Origin: Ruminococcus sp.
GTDB taxonomy: Bacteria > Bacillota > Clostridia > Oscillospirales > Ruminococcaceae
NCBI RefSeq assembly: GCF_024691275.1
Contig: NZ_JAILNU010000030.1
Span: 43,892-107,891, forward strand
Direction of reading: 5' to 3'
DNA length: 64,000 nucleotides
The position numbers and the translations under genes were made by a program. Below the pieces are notes generated by a model. The model did no database searches and was not told the DNA's origin. It saw only the letters and a list, made by a program, of their open reading frames with translations. Positions 41,808 to 51,774 of this stretch are shown piece by piece. Every line of letters starts with the position of its first letter. The first letter of the stretch is position 1.

Positions 41808-43598
41808 GTGATCCTTCTAACTGCTCAGAACATTTCAAAGACATATATGGAAAGAAAGGTGCTCAATGACGTATCGTTCTTCCTCAACGAAGGCGACAAA
41901 GTCGGCATCGTAGGCATAAACGGCACAGGCAAGTCCACCCTGCTCAGGATACTTGCAGGAGCTGAGGAATCCGACAGCGGCGAAGTCATAAGGACTAACG
42001 GCATAAGAGTTTCCTATCTGCCGCAGATACCCGAATTCGGGGAAAGCGGCTCGGTGCTGTCACAGGTGCTCGCGCATCTTCCCGATGACCTGAAACATTC
42101 CAAGGAATACGAAGCCAAGTCGGTGCTTGACAAAATGGGCATCACGGACTGTGAAAGGGACATAAGCACTCTTTCGGGCGGTGAAAAGCGTCGTGCAGGC
42201 ATTGCTGCCGCACTTATCCAGCCCAGCGACGTGCTCCTTCTTGACGAGCCCACCAACCATATCGACAATGAGACGGCGCAGCTCCTCGAAGACCTGCTGC
42301 TGAAATACCGCGGCGCTATCGTCATGGTCACCCACGACAGATATTTCCTCAACAAGATATGCCGAAAAATAGCCGAGATAGACAGGGGCAGCCTGTATGT
42401 CTGCGACGGCAGCTACAGCGATTACCTCGCGCAGAAGGCTCAGCGTGAAGCCGATGCAGAGGCTGCCGAGCGCAAGAACAAGTCACTGTACAGGCGCGAG
42501 CTTGAATGGATAAGCCGCGGTGCCCGTGCAAGAGGTACCAAGTCCAAGGACAGGATCGAGCGCTTTGAAGCTCTCAAAAACCGCGATATCCCTGTTGAAG
42601 CAGAAAAGCTGAAGCTTCAGTCCGTATCCTCACGCCTCGGCAAGAAAACCATAGAGATCGAAAATATCAGCAAATCTATCGACGGAAAGCCGCTTATCAC
42701 CGACTTTTCGTATATCATCTCCCGTGACGCACGTATCGGCATAGTCGGTCATAACGGCGCAGGAAAAAGCACCTTCCTGAAAATGCTCATCGGACAGATA
42801 CAGCCCGATTCAGGCAGGATAGTGCTGGGAGATACTGTGAATATAGGCTATTTTTCGCAGGAATGTGAGAGTATGGATCCGTCGCAGCGCGTCATCGAGT
42901 ATATCCGCGAAACAGCCGACAGAGTGCAGACTCCCGACGGAACTGTTACCGCGTCGCAGATGCTGGAACGCTTCCTTTTTACGCCCGAGCTGCAATGGAA
43001 CAGGATCGAAAAGCTCTCGGGCGGTGAGCGGAAAAGGCTGTATCTGCTGAAAATACTCATGACCGCGCCGAATATACTGCTTCTTGACGAGCCCACCAAC
43101 GACCTCGACATTGCGACCCTCACCATACTTGAGGACTACCTCGAAAATTTCAGCGGTGCAGTCATAGCAGTCTCTCACGACCGCTACTTCCTCGACAAAA
43201 TGGCGGACGAGATATTCGAGTTCAGGGACGGTGTGTGTACGCGCTTCAACGGCAATTACAGCGATTATGCGGAAAAAGCTGCCGGGTCCGCACCCGATAC
43301 CGCCAAAGTCAGGAAAAAAACGGAGAAAAAAGAGCGCGTATATACGGGCAAAACAAAGCTCCGTTTCTCGTTCAAGGAGCAGCGCGAATATGAGACTATC
43401 GACGACGATATCGCCGCTCTTGAACAGGCGATCGCCGATACCGAAAAGGAAATATCCGCAAATACGTCCGACTATGTGAAATTACAGGAGCTTTCCGACA
43501 AAAAGGACGAGCTCGAACAGCAGCTCTCGGACAAAATGGATCGCTGGGTATACCTCAACGATCTTGCCGAACGTATCGCTAAAGGAGAAATGAAATAA
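41808..43598 (+). CDS. ABC-F family ATPase (Uup-like)
   Basis: 596 aa, two ABC domains and no membrane helices. Walker A GINGTGKST (about 37-45) and GHNGAGKST (near 312); signature LSGGEKRR and LSGGERKR; Walker B LLLDEPTNHID and LLLDEPTNDLD. A linker of about 80 residues joins them and a charged coiled coil ends the protein (about 520-596), as in Uup. ABC-F proteins act on ribosomes; the coiled-coil type is linked to translation or DNA-structure upkeep. It uses a GTG start with AGGAGAG. The short leader shows no drug-sensing attenuator. Confidence 0.92.
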   Translation: MILLTAQNISKTYMERKVLNDVSFFLNEGDKVGIVGINGTGKSTLLRILAGAEESDSGEVIRTNGIRVSYLPQIPEFGESGSVLSQVLAHLPDDLKHSKEYEAKSVLDKMGITDCERDISTLSGGEKRRAGIAAALIQPSDVLLLDEPTNHIDNETAQLLEDLLLKYRGAIVMVTHDRYFLNKICRKIAEIDRGSLYVCDGSYSDYLAQKAQREADAEAAERKNKSLYRRELEWISRGARARGTKSKDRIERFEALKNRDIPVEAEKLKLQSVSSRLGKKTIEIENISKSIDGKPLITDFSYIISRDARIGIVGHNGAGKSTFLKMLIGQIQPDSGRIVLGDTVNIGYFSQECESMDPSQRVIEYIRETADRVQTPDGTVTASQMLERFLFTPELQWNRIEKLSGGERKRLYLLKILMTAPNILLLDEPTNDLDIATLTILEDYLENFSGAVIAVSHDRYFLDKMADEIFEFRDGVCTRFNGNYSDYAEKAAGSAPDTAKVRKKTEKKERVYTGKTKLRFSFKEQREYETIDDDIAALEQAIADTEKEISANTSDYVKLQELSDKKDELEQQLSDKMDRWVYLNDLAERIAKGEMK

Positions 43599-43705
43599 GT
43601 CTTAGTATACATATTCTGCAAAATTTATAATATTTTCAAAATTTATAAAGCGTTTTGGCTCTTTTTTACGTCAAATAAGTGAAGATTCTATTTTACGGAG
43701 GGGTT

Positions 43706-45757
43706 ATGATGAGCAAAAAACACTTTCTGAAAACCGCTGTCACAGCTCTGGCAGCAATAATGTGCCTGAATACAAGCGTTAGCACGGCTTTTGCAGTTCG
43801 GACTCCCACCCTGCCTAAGTTCAACGGCGTTACACCGCATAATGTAGGCGAAATGCCAAAGAGGACAGACCTTAAATACGAATCCGTTCCTGTGGAAAAA
43901 TTCCGCGTATCGAACCTTTCGCCAAAGTCCGACACCGACCTTGACTACACCGACTGGTGGTACAGCGAATGGGAGGACTGCCGCTTCATCTTCCTGCCCG
44001 CTACTGCCGACCGCAAAAAACTGGTCATCGAGTACGATTCAAAAGAGCCGATATATCTCAACGACAAGAAGCTGACATCGGGCGAGACTGTGGATATTCT
44101 CGCAAGCGGCGACGAATTTACCGTAAAAGCAGGCGATACCGACTGCGGAAAGCTGAGGATAATGCAATCCGAGCTGGGCTGCTTCTACCTCTTTACGACC
44201 CACAACGGACTTAACGCTCTTGACGGCAACAGGTGGCTTCAGGAAAAGGGAACTGCCCTTATGCTCAACTCTGACGGAAGCACGGTCTACAGCGGAGATA
44301 TCGAGAAATTCGAGGCTCACGGCAATTCCACATGGGATTACAGCAAGAAAAAGCCCTATCACTTCAAGCTGGCGAAAAAAGCCGACCTCTACGGTATGGG
44401 AAAGGCTAAAAAATGGGTGCTCTTAGCCAATTACCTCGACCACTCCATGCTCAGGAACAAGCTCACCGAGGAGATGTGCCATGCGGCAGATATGGAATAT
44501 GCTGTTGATTCGGTATTCGTTGACCTCTATGCAGACGGCTCATACCGCGGAACTTATCAGCTCAGCGAAAAGGTGGAGGTAAAGAAAAACCGCGTAAACA
44601 TCTCAGATCTTGAAGAAGAGACCGAAAAGGTCAACGAAGGAGTCAATCTCAAAGAAACTCCGCGAGTTGTGGTCGGTGCCGAAGACGTTATGGAATACAT
44701 GGAGAACAGCTATAAATACCATGATATCCCCAATGACCCTGCCGATATCACAGGCGGATACCTGCTGCAAAGACAGCAGTTCAACCGTTACGGCTACAAA
44801 GCAGAAAGCGGCTTCGTCACTTCACGGGGACAGGCTATATCTCTGGAAACTCCCGAGTACGCTTCAAAAGCGCAAATGGAATATATCAGGAACTTCGTAC
44901 AGGACGCAGAGGACGCTATATACTCCGAAAACGGCTATAACTCCAAGGGAAAGCACTACAGCGACTATATTGATATCGACTCGTTCATCAAGGCTTATCT
45001 CGTTCAGGAGATAACTATGAACATCGACGGAACGTTCTCGAGCTACTTCATGTGGAAGGATTCCGACCTCACAGGCGACGGAAAGCTGCACTTCGGACCT
45101 TCGTGGGATTTCGACCTCAGCTACGGCGACTTCCCTACAGGACGCACCAATTCTGACGGCAACGGCGGCTTCTCCACAGTGTACAATAACCTGTTTACAG
45201 CCTATTTCCCTATACACGGCTATGATTTCGGTCCTGATACCGGAAGCACAAGGCCCGTCTGCGGCATAAGCTGGGAGGGACAGCTCTACAAGCAGCCCGA
45301 ATTCCTGCGCCGTATAGCTACCACGTATATGAACGATTTCGAGCCGTTCCTGACAAAGTATACCGACGGCGATTCTCCGCTGCTTACGAAAATGGCTGAG
45401 GATATGCAGAGGTCCGCAAATATGAACAATGCCCGCTGGCATACCTACGGCGGCTCCGATTACGCTGTATTCGGCATGGGAAGCGGCGACGACTTCTTCG
45501 GCTCGGTGGAGATACTGCGCGATTTCGCACAGAAGCGCAAAAACTGGCTCACAGAGCTGTGGAAGCCCGAATCTTACATCAAAGGCGATGTGAATTCCGA
45601 CGGTGTACTCAGCGTTGCCGACCTCACGATAATGAAGAAATGGCTGCTCAGCGGCGGCGATATGAAGGACTGGACAGCAGGCGATCTCTGCGCCGACAAC
45701 AGGATAGATGTATACGATCTCTGCGAGCTGAGACACAGACTTCTGATGACAGAATAG
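43706..45757 (+). CDS. Secreted CotH-kinase-family protein with C-terminal dockerin
   Basis: 683 aa. Signal peptide (to about residue 30, ending AFA), a 140-residue N-terminal region, then a CotH domain with GNSTWDYSKKKPYHFKL, GMGKAKKWVLLANYLDHSM and FGPSWDFDLSYG, the motifs of the spore-coat protein kinase family. Some CotH proteins phosphorylate partners. A type I dockerin ends it (KGDVNSDGVLSVADLTIMKK, then DLCADNRIDVYDLCEL). GGAGG sets the ATG at 43706. CotH-dockerin fusions are typical of ruminococcal cellulosomes; a role in modifying scaffold proteins is inferred. Confidence 0.93.
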   Translation: MMSKKHFLKTAVTALAAIMCLNTSVSTAFAVRTPTLPKFNGVTPHNVGEMPKRTDLKYESVPVEKFRVSNLSPKSDTDLDYTDWWYSEWEDCRFIFLPATADRKKLVIEYDSKEPIYLNDKKLTSGETVDILASGDEFTVKAGDTDCGKLRIMQSELGCFYLFTTHNGLNALDGNRWLQEKGTALMLNSDGSTVYSGDIEKFEAHGNSTWDYSKKKPYHFKLAKKADLYGMGKAKKWVLLANYLDHSMLRNKLTEEMCHAADMEYAVDSVFVDLYADGSYRGTYQLSEKVEVKKNRVNISDLEEETEKVNEGVNLKETPRVVVGAEDVMEYMENSYKYHDIPNDPADITGGYLLQRQQFNRYGYKAESGFVTSRGQAISLETPEYASKAQMEYIRNFVQDAEDAIYSENGYNSKGKHYSDYIDIDSFIKAYLVQEITMNIDGTFSSYFMWKDSDLTGDGKLHFGPSWDFDLSYGDFPTGRTNSDGNGGFSTVYNNLFTAYFPIHGYDFGPDTGSTRPVCGISWEGQLYKQPEFLRRIATTYMNDFEPFLTKYTDGDSPLLTKMAEDMQRSANMNNARWHTYGGSDYAVFGMGSGDDFFGSVEILRDFAQKRKNWLTELWKPESYIKGDVNSDGVLSVADLTIMKKWLLSGGDMKDWTAGDLCADNRIDVYDLCELRHRLLMTE

Positions 45758-45770
45758 GACAGGATATCGC

Positions 45771-45800
45771 TTGACAGACCGCCTCATAACGTGGTATACT
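45771..45800 (+). promoter_or_regulatory. Promoter of the rhomboid-like gene
   Basis: TTGACA, 18-bp spacer, TATACT, just after the CotH stop codon. Confidence 0.8.
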
Positions 45801-45844
45801 ATAAATCCCGAAACAATCTTAACATTGCGAAATGAGGTCATAAT

Positions 45845-46504
45845 ATGCTGAACAATCATCTTAACAAGCTCGAACGCAAATTCGGAAAGTTTGCGATATC
45901 GAACCTGATGCTCTATATCGTACTGGGAATGGGCGTTATCTACGCCGCTGAACTTATCCTTTCCGCCAATCCGAACAATACCATCAATCTTTACAGTATG
46001 CTGATCTTCAGCAAATACCATATTATGCAAGGTGAGGTATGGAGGATACTTTCATTTGTGCTGCTGCCTGTCAATTCGTCTTTCATTCTGCTGTCCATAC
46101 TTGTCCTGTATTTCTACTGGTGGATGGGCGAGGCCCTTGAAAGACGGTGGGGAAGCTTCAAATTCAATATCTTCTACTTCACAGGCATTATCGGCTGCAT
46201 AATAGCAGGCTTCATAATAGGCTTTGCCACCAACACCTACCTGAACCTCAGCCTTTTCCTCGCATTTGCGATACTCTTTCCTGATGAGGAGATACTGCTG
46301 TTCTTTGTGCTTCCGATAAAGGTAAAGTGGGTAGGCTTGGTCGATGCCGTGGTTATCGGTGCGGATTTTGTCAGAGGCAGCACGAATACAAGGATATTCA
46401 TACTGTTGTCACTCGCAAATCTTTTCCTTTTCTTCGGCAAGGATATGTTCACAGGCTGCTACTACGCGGCAAGAAGATACTACCACAAAATATCCAAGAA
46501 ATAA
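45845..46504 (+). CDS. Rhomboid-like membrane protein lacking catalytic residues
   Basis: 219 aa with about six hydrophobic segments. GEVWRILSFVLLPVN and LVLYFYWWMGEALERRWGSF match rhomboid loop 1 and helix 2 (WR...F.H and G..LE..WG). The active-site GxSG serine segment is replaced by YLNLSLFLAFAILFP, and the second-helix and sixth-helix histidines are not seen. It is therefore a pseudoprotease or derlin-like fold. It has its own promoter and is followed by a terminator before the sortase. Confidence 0.8.
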   Translation: MLNNHLNKLERKFGKFAISNLMLYIVLGMGVIYAAELILSANPNNTINLYSMLIFSKYHIMQGEVWRILSFVLLPVNSSFILLSILVLYFYWWMGEALERRWGSFKFNIFYFTGIIGCIIAGFIIGFATNTYLNLSLFLAFAILFPDEEILLFFVLPIKVKWVGLVDAVVIGADFVRGSTNTRIFILLSLANLFLFFGKDMFTGCYYAARRYYHKISKK

Positions 46505-46510
46505 CAACAC

Positions 46511-46543
46511 GCCCCGTCTGATGAACATCAAACGGGGCTTTTG
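46511..46543 (+). terminator. Terminator of the rhomboid-like gene
   Basis: GCCCCGT/ACGGGGC stem with TTTT after it. Confidence 0.8.
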
Positions 46544-46560
46544 ATAAAGACAGGTGTAAA

Positions 46561-47193
46561 ATGAAGAAAAAGCTATGGAAGATACCGTTTTTTGTCGGTA
46601 TTCTGTTCGTTCTCACAGCAGGCGGTCTGTGCTTGTACAATATCCTCGAAAACCGCGCTGCTTTTGAAAGATCTCAGGAAGTAATGACAGAGCTGAAAAA
46701 CGTCATTCCCCGAACCTCAGCCGCAGCATCATCTGTTCCGCAGCCTGTCTCGGAAGACCTGTTTGCTCCGTATGAAGAAGCAGGAACAGCTCCCGCGGAA
46801 ATGCCGACGGTAAGCATAGATAACTGCGGATACTGCGGATATATCACGCTGCCTGCTCTCGGGCTGGAGCTGCCTGTCACAAGCGAATGGAGCCTTGAAA
46901 AGCTGAAGAGCTCTCCCTGCCGTTACAGCGGCACTGCTGAGGGGCACGACCTGATAATAGCTGCCCATAACTTCAACAGTCACTTCGGCAGGATACGTTC
47001 GCTCTCGCAGGACGATGAGATCATATTCACGGACGTGAACGGCTGTCAATACCGATATAACGTCATATCTGCCGAGATAATCAGCGGCATGGATATCAGC
47101 GAGATGTTCCGCGGCGAGGCTCAGCAGTGGAGTCTCACCCTGTTCACCTGCACCCTTGACGGCAAGAGCCGCGTTACTATCAGAGCAGCGTGA
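46561..47193 (+). CDS. Sortase
   Basis: 210 aa. One N-terminal transmembrane anchor (about 8-28), a linker, then a sortase fold beginning YCGYITLPALGLELPV. Catalytic residues are His136 (IIAAHNFNSHFG), Cys197 (LTLFTCT) and Arg204 (SRVTIRA). It cleaves a sorting signal and joins the protein to the wall or to another protein. No LPXTG-type substrate is encoded next to it; the five dockerin proteins lack sorting signals. The RBS is poor (AGGTGTAAA), so translation may depend on upstream transcription. Confidence 0.92.
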   Translation: MKKKLWKIPFFVGILFVLTAGGLCLYNILENRAAFERSQEVMTELKNVIPRTSAAASSVPQPVSEDLFAPYEEAGTAPAEMPTVSIDNCGYCGYITLPALGLELPVTSEWSLEKLKSSPCRYSGTAEGHDLIIAAHNFNSHFGRIRSLSQDDEIIFTDVNGCQYRYNVISAEIISGMDISEMFRGEAQQWSLTLFTCTLDGKSRVTIRAA

Positions 47194-47308
47194 TGCCGAG
47201 CTGAGTCGGTTCGCAACGGGACTGCGTTGCTGCTTGTTCCGCTCGCCCACTCTGTACGGGATAGTTGGTATAGTACAGTACACAAAATGTAACATGGTTC
47301 AAACGCAG

Positions 47309-47338
47309 GGGCGGATAATATCCGCCCTCAAATTTTAT
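47309..47338 (+). terminator. Terminator after the sortase
   Basis: GGGCGGAT/ATCCGCCC stem followed by TCAAATTTTAT. Confidence 0.65.
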
Positions 47339-47453
47339 CGTAATCATTATTCACAAAAGAATGTAAAACTATTGACAAATGAGCCTCTGATATGATAAAA
47401 TATAATATATTAACATATAATTGTTGGTGAAAATATATCTCGGAGGTCGTAAA

Positions 47454-48278
47454 ATGAAAAGAAAAATCGTATCTATAATGGCAGCAGCTCTCATCTTCAC
47501 TGCATCTGCATCGGTCTGTTCGGTAACAGCTGACGCAGTATCTGTATCAAGCACTGTAACAAATGTCAACAGCAAGGTCTGCACAGCTTCTTTTAAGGGC
47601 AAGTCATTTGAACAGACTGTATTTTTCCCCGAAGCTATGCTCAGTTCCAACAAAAAATATCCTGTAGTTGTATGGGGAAACGGTACAGGCGCTACATCTT
47701 CAATATATAATGAGCTGCTTAGTAAGATATCAGCGGGCGGCTATATTGTAGTGGCAAATAACGATCGTTTCTGCGGAAGCGGTGCGTCAGAATCAGCATC
47801 AGTTGATTTTATCATCGCTGAAAACAAAAAAACAAGCAGCATTTTCTATAAAAAAGTAGATGTTGATAATATAGGTGCAGGCGGACATTCACAGGGAGGA
47901 AAAAGTGCGGTAAACGCAGCTCTTCGCAATTCAAATATTGATTGCGTTTTCAATGTTGCAGGTATCTCCACTCAGCGCGAAGCGAGCAAACTTACTGTCC
48001 CTACTTTCTTCACAGCAGGTACAAATGATCTGATCGTTCCTTCTGTTATATGGGTGAAGCCTGCTTACAATAAGTGCAAAGCTCCGGCTGTATACGCGAG
48101 CCTGAAGAATGGTTTCCACCTTACTTGCTGCGATTCTCCTGCTGTTTATGCAGAATATGCTCTGGATTGGTTCGACGCATTTCTTAAACATGATGATACA
48201 GCAAAGTCTGTTTTCCTCAACGGCGGAAAGCTCTCAAAGGATAGCAGGTGGGTCAATTACGCTTCAAAGAATTTCTGA
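47454..48278 (+). CDS. Secreted alpha/beta hydrolase (chlorophyllase/cutinase-like)
   Basis: 274 aa. Signal peptide to about residue 28. The nucleophile elbow is GHSQGG (Ser146), the acid Asp192 in AGTNDLIV, and His222 in GFHLTC. Oxyanion region WGNGTGATS lies near 75-83. The layout is that of the dienelactone hydrolase/PET-hydrolase/chlorophyllase clan, so an esterase acting outside the cell is likely. Substrate unknown. The start follows GGAGG. A possible promoter TTGACA, 18-bp spacer, TAAAAT lies near 47373-47402. Confidence 0.88.
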   Translation: MKRKIVSIMAAALIFTASASVCSVTADAVSVSSTVTNVNSKVCTASFKGKSFEQTVFFPEAMLSSNKKYPVVVWGNGTGATSSIYNELLSKISAGGYIVVANNDRFCGSGASESASVDFIIAENKKTSSIFYKKVDVDNIGAGGHSQGGKSAVNAALRNSNIDCVFNVAGISTQREASKLTVPTFFTAGTNDLIVPSVIWVKPAYNKCKAPAVYASLKNGFHLTCCDSPAVYAEYALDWFDAFLKHDDTAKSVFLNGGKLSKDSRWVNYASKNF

Positions 48279-48300
48279 ACATGAATAATGATCTGATAAA

Positions 48301-48448
48301 AAAAGCTCCTGTGCAATTTAAACGGGCTGCTCATATAGAAACTTTACACGAAATTATCGGGTGAGAACCTTTCTGAGGAAAGGTTCTCACCCATATCTCA
48401 TGTAAAAATTTCTGTATAAGCACCGTTTTTATACACAGGAGCTTTTTG
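48301..48448. repeat. Palindromic repeat, copy E, inserted into the hydrolase terminator
   Basis: Outer arms AAAAGCTCCTGTG (48301-48313) and CACAGGAGCTTTTT (48434-48447) form a normal terminator stem. Between them lies a full copy of the long palindrome (48326-48425) with the perfect hairpin TGAGAACCTTTC/GAAAGGTTCTCA at its centre. So the repeat splits the loop of the terminator. Confidence 0.8.
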
Positions 48449-48482
48449 ACTATAAATAGTCATTGTTTGAAATATCTGAAAA

Positions 48483-51400
48483 TCACTTTTCCAGTCCGAG
48501 AAGGATCATCTGAATCTTCTGTGCATCGCCGACTGTAACGCCGTTGCCGTCCATATCGGCATTGAATGCACCGAGTTCTGAAAGTCTGTACTTGTTGGGA
48601 TTTGCAAGAGACTGCATTATCATTACAACGTCAGCCATATCAACGCCGCCGTCGTCGTTGGAGTCGCCCTTCTTCACCCTGCTTGCAGGCACAGCGCGGA
48701 AAATAATATCAGTCGAAGTCTGTTCGTTGAAATTAACTGTTTTTGTCGGGACAATAAGGACATAATCTCCTGACTCCGAATAAGCGGTAACTCTGTAGTC
48801 ACCCATTGTAAACAAGCCTGTTATGGACTTTTTTGGTTCGACCTGTGTATTCCAGTTATCAACTATCGCCATTTGTCTTTCAGGGTCGAATTCTGCAATT
48901 ATCCTGAGATCGGGGTCATTGTTTTCGTCGGTGATATCGACTGCCCTGACATTGATCCTGCAATTGCCCATGTGCATCTTGTCGTATGCGTTGCTTCTGT
49001 AAAGGTAAAAGTCGGTCTTGCCGACGGGCTTTCCGTCAACTACGGAGAAGTTTGTAGTGAAGCCGTAAACGCCGTCATTATAGCCCTTTGTCTCCATTAA
49101 TATCTTAGCCTTTTCCGAATAGGATCCCAGTGTTACGTAGTGACCTTCAACATCAAGAAGAGTTGCTGTGTAATCGCCGTCAGGAAGGACTATAGAAGAC
49201 GTAGTACGTATTTTAGGATAATATACCTTTCCGTCATCAGCGCCCTTTATTTCCATATATTCATTTGCGATATCGTTGTATTTGCTCAGCTCCATTATGC
49301 CGCCGTACTGCGGATCACGATGAATAGGGTCGCCGTTCTGGTCTTTTTCGACTTCCGTGATATCGTGGACGTTCAGGTACGGAGAATAATATTTATAATC
49401 ATCAGGCCATAATACTATCTGAGACTCCTTATTCGGGTTCTCCTTTGTAATAAAGAAGGTATTGTCGTAGGCGGAGAATGAACGCTCATAATTATATTTT
49501 TCGGGCACATTATCCAGACGTATGTAGTACCAATTTTCTTCAAGACCGTCCACAAACAGCTCTCCGTCACTTGAAGATACCCAATCCGCAATAAGCTTTG
49601 AGTGATACTCATTTGTGATGATCCTTACCTTAGCCCCCTCAACAGGCTCGAAAGTACGTCCGTCAACTACTTTCAGTCTGAGGCTGCCATTTACGGCAGG
49701 GTCTCCCGGATCGTTCTTATTTTTGGTGACATAGAAATTGAGGTATCTGTCGGATTTTCCGTCAGCGACCTTAAAGTGAATACCCTCTTTGTACGGTATT
49801 TTCATATCAGGGTAGCACTCTATAATTTTCTTTGCAAGATCCCAGTCACGGGAAATAATATTGTACTCGCTGTCTATAACGCCGAGAGTTGCGGTGTACT
49901 CGCCGTCAGGAAGATATATTTTATCATAGCCTGTGCAGGAAGTCGTGCAGAAGAAGTTGCCGTTCCTGTCATAGACAGTGATATAAGCATTGCCTTGAAA
50001 GATTTTTTCGCCCTCAAAGAAAGTACCTGATTCACCGAGCTTTGCATCGGTATAATCGTTGATGCTGATACCTACATTCGGTTTTGCGTTCTTTGGAACG
50101 GCTCTTATAACGATGTCCTGTTCCTCATAGTTATTGTTGAAATTGAAGAAAGTGCCGTGTATCGGACAATAGTCTTTTGCGACTTTACTTACATATATGC
50201 CGTAATACGCATTACGGAAGAGATTGTTGAAGTGTTTTACAGCCTCGTCGGAAGAATTCCAGGTTTCTATTATTTCACTTGATGCAGTTGGGTTTTTAGA
50301 GAGAGTGAGCTCCGCGCCCTCGATATTTTTTCCTGTGGACATATCCACAAAGGAGATATTCGCGGAGCAGTTGCCCACCTGTTCATTTATGGGTCTGAAT
50401 TTCAGTGTGACTTCCGCAGGCTTATCCGCTTCATAATAGATATCTGCTTCACCTGGTTTGTAGTATATTTCGCTGAAGCTGTCACTTTGCTCTGTCTCAA
50501 AGGCGAAGTCCTGCATATACGAAGGCGGCACATCATTGGCTATTATGTTATATCCGCCCTGCATAAAGGTCTTGGCAAACTTATCAGGATTTTCGGAGGT
50601 GTCCCAGTTCCATACAGTCCTGAAGTCCTTAGAATATATGCCTAACTTGATACCCTCGATATTTTCACCCGTAACGCTGTCAACAGCGCGGAGCGTAATA
50701 TCATTTGCGGGGCGCATTTCGCCGTATTTCTCATAGAAAAGCTCGATAGTTTTGTCAGACTTGCCGTCTTTTACTTCAAAATCTATCTCATATTTTTCAG
50801 GCACATCAATGTCAAAAAGCTTCTTTCCGTACTTAGCTTTCTCCGAATTTGCACTTACAAGGTGAAAATTATGTGAGTTGGAAGCTTTCAGCGTATATTT
50901 TCCGTCAGGAAGATACAGATAGTTTTCTTTTTCTTGCAGATTGCACGAGGTGAAATAATTTCCGTTCTCATCGTATATGCCTGCTGAGATATATTCGTTA
51001 TTCAATTCATTGCTTGTGAAAAAAACGGCATCATCTTTAAAATTTGTCCAGTCACAGACTGAAACACAAATATTACAGTCATACGTTGGTTTCCACGGAT
51101 ATACTTTCAGCACTATATTTTTGGTCTGACCAAATCTGTCGAAAGTAAATGTATGCTCGCCAAATATAGTTTCGCTTTTTGACAGCGGCTGAACGTCTAC
51201 GGCAAAGGTATCCTCTGCGTAGAGGTCGGGAACGGTCTTGATGACCTCCTCGGAAGTGTTCCATTTTGCCACGCACCAGCTTGAACCGTATGGATTTGAC
51301 ATGAGCCTTATTTCGTGGTCCTCCAGATATTCGCCTGTCAAGCCGTTGATAACGGATATACGTGCGGTACAGTCGTAATTATGAAGAGATACATTTTCAG

Positions 51401-51506
51401 CTCCGATGTTTTCGGCTGCTGTTGAAATAGCAGGTGCAATAACACCTGTGTTTGCCGCTGCAATAACAGCGGACAAGAGTGCTGCGGTAATTTGCTTGAA
51501 ATTCAT
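48483..51506 (-). CDS. Large secreted dockerin protein with repeated prealbumin-like (Cna-B-like) domains
   Basis: 1007 aa. Signal peptide (to about residue 35), then at least five repeats of one unit. Each starts like RISVINGLTGEYLEDHEIRL or RLKVVDGRTFEPVEGAKVRI, includes a WNTSEEV/WNSSDEA motif and a DGxYTxxL strand. These resemble extracellular beta-sandwich domains. A type I dockerin ends it (KKGDSNDDGGVDMADVVMIM and ADMDGNGVTVGDAQKIQMIL). It should dock to a scaffoldin; a structural or adhesive role is inferred. GGGAGGG sets the start at 51506. Confidence 0.88.
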   Translation of the reverse strand: MNFKQITAALLSAVIAAANTGVIAPAISTAAENIGAENVSLHNYDCTARISVINGLTGEYLEDHEIRLMSNPYGSSWCVAKWNTSEEVIKTVPDLYAEDTFAVDVQPLSKSETIFGEHTFTFDRFGQTKNIVLKVYPWKPTYDCNICVSVCDWTNFKDDAVFFTSNELNNEYISAGIYDENGNYFTSCNLQEKENYLYLPDGKYTLKASNSHNFHLVSANSEKAKYGKKLFDIDVPEKYEIDFEVKDGKSDKTIELFYEKYGEMRPANDITLRAVDSVTGENIEGIKLGIYSKDFRTVWNWDTSENPDKFAKTFMQGGYNIIANDVPPSYMQDFAFETEQSDSFSEIYYKPGEADIYYEADKPAEVTLKFRPINEQVGNCSANISFVDMSTGKNIEGAELTLSKNPTASSEIIETWNSSDEAVKHFNNLFRNAYYGIYVSKVAKDYCPIHGTFFNFNNNYEEQDIVIRAVPKNAKPNVGISINDYTDAKLGESGTFFEGEKIFQGNAYITVYDRNGNFFCTTSCTGYDKIYLPDGEYTATLGVIDSEYNIISRDWDLAKKIIECYPDMKIPYKEGIHFKVADGKSDRYLNFYVTKNKNDPGDPAVNGSLRLKVVDGRTFEPVEGAKVRIITNEYHSKLIADWVSSSDGELFVDGLEENWYYIRLDNVPEKYNYERSFSAYDNTFFITKENPNKESQIVLWPDDYKYYSPYLNVHDITEVEKDQNGDPIHRDPQYGGIMELSKYNDIANEYMEIKGADDGKVYYPKIRTTSSIVLPDGDYTATLLDVEGHYVTLGSYSEKAKILMETKGYNDGVYGFTTNFSVVDGKPVGKTDFYLYRSNAYDKMHMGNCRINVRAVDITDENNDPDLRIIAEFDPERQMAIVDNWNTQVEPKKSITGLFTMGDYRVTAYSESGDYVLIVPTKTVNFNEQTSTDIIFRAVPASRVKKGDSNDDGGVDMADVVMIMQSLANPNKYRLSELGAFNADMDGNGVTVGDAQKIQMILLGLEK

Positions 51507-51541
51507 ATTATTTCCCTCCCCAAATAATATATTGTAATAAT

Positions 51542-51571
51542 AATATATCATTTATTATTAACAGTTGTCAA
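51542..51571 (-). promoter_or_regulatory. Promoter of the 1007-aa dockerin protein gene
   Basis: Minus strand TTGACA, 18-bp spacer, TATATT. Confidence 0.8.
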
Positions 51572-51677
51572 TACTCTTTTGTGAAAAAAGGCAACAAAAA
51601 TCATGATGTTTTTAATATGTTTATCACAAAATCATCACCTTAAATGTGTGAGCCTTGTAGAAATTGTATATAAATTA

Positions 51678-51706
51678 TTGACTTTTTATTACTGTGAGAG
51701 TAAAAT
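51678..51706 (+). promoter_or_regulatory. Promoter of the GH95 gene
   Basis: TTGACT, 17-bp spacer, TAAAAT, divergent from the promoter at 51542. Confidence 0.75.
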
Positions 51707-51774
51707 TGAATATACAGATATACATTTATAAATATAGGAGGAACTGTAATTAAATACAAAGGAGTTGGTGAAAA

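Noticed and set aside
44864..46030. 388-codon minus-strand frame
   Set aside because: Covers the antisense of the CotH gene and the promoter of the next gene; no homology seen.
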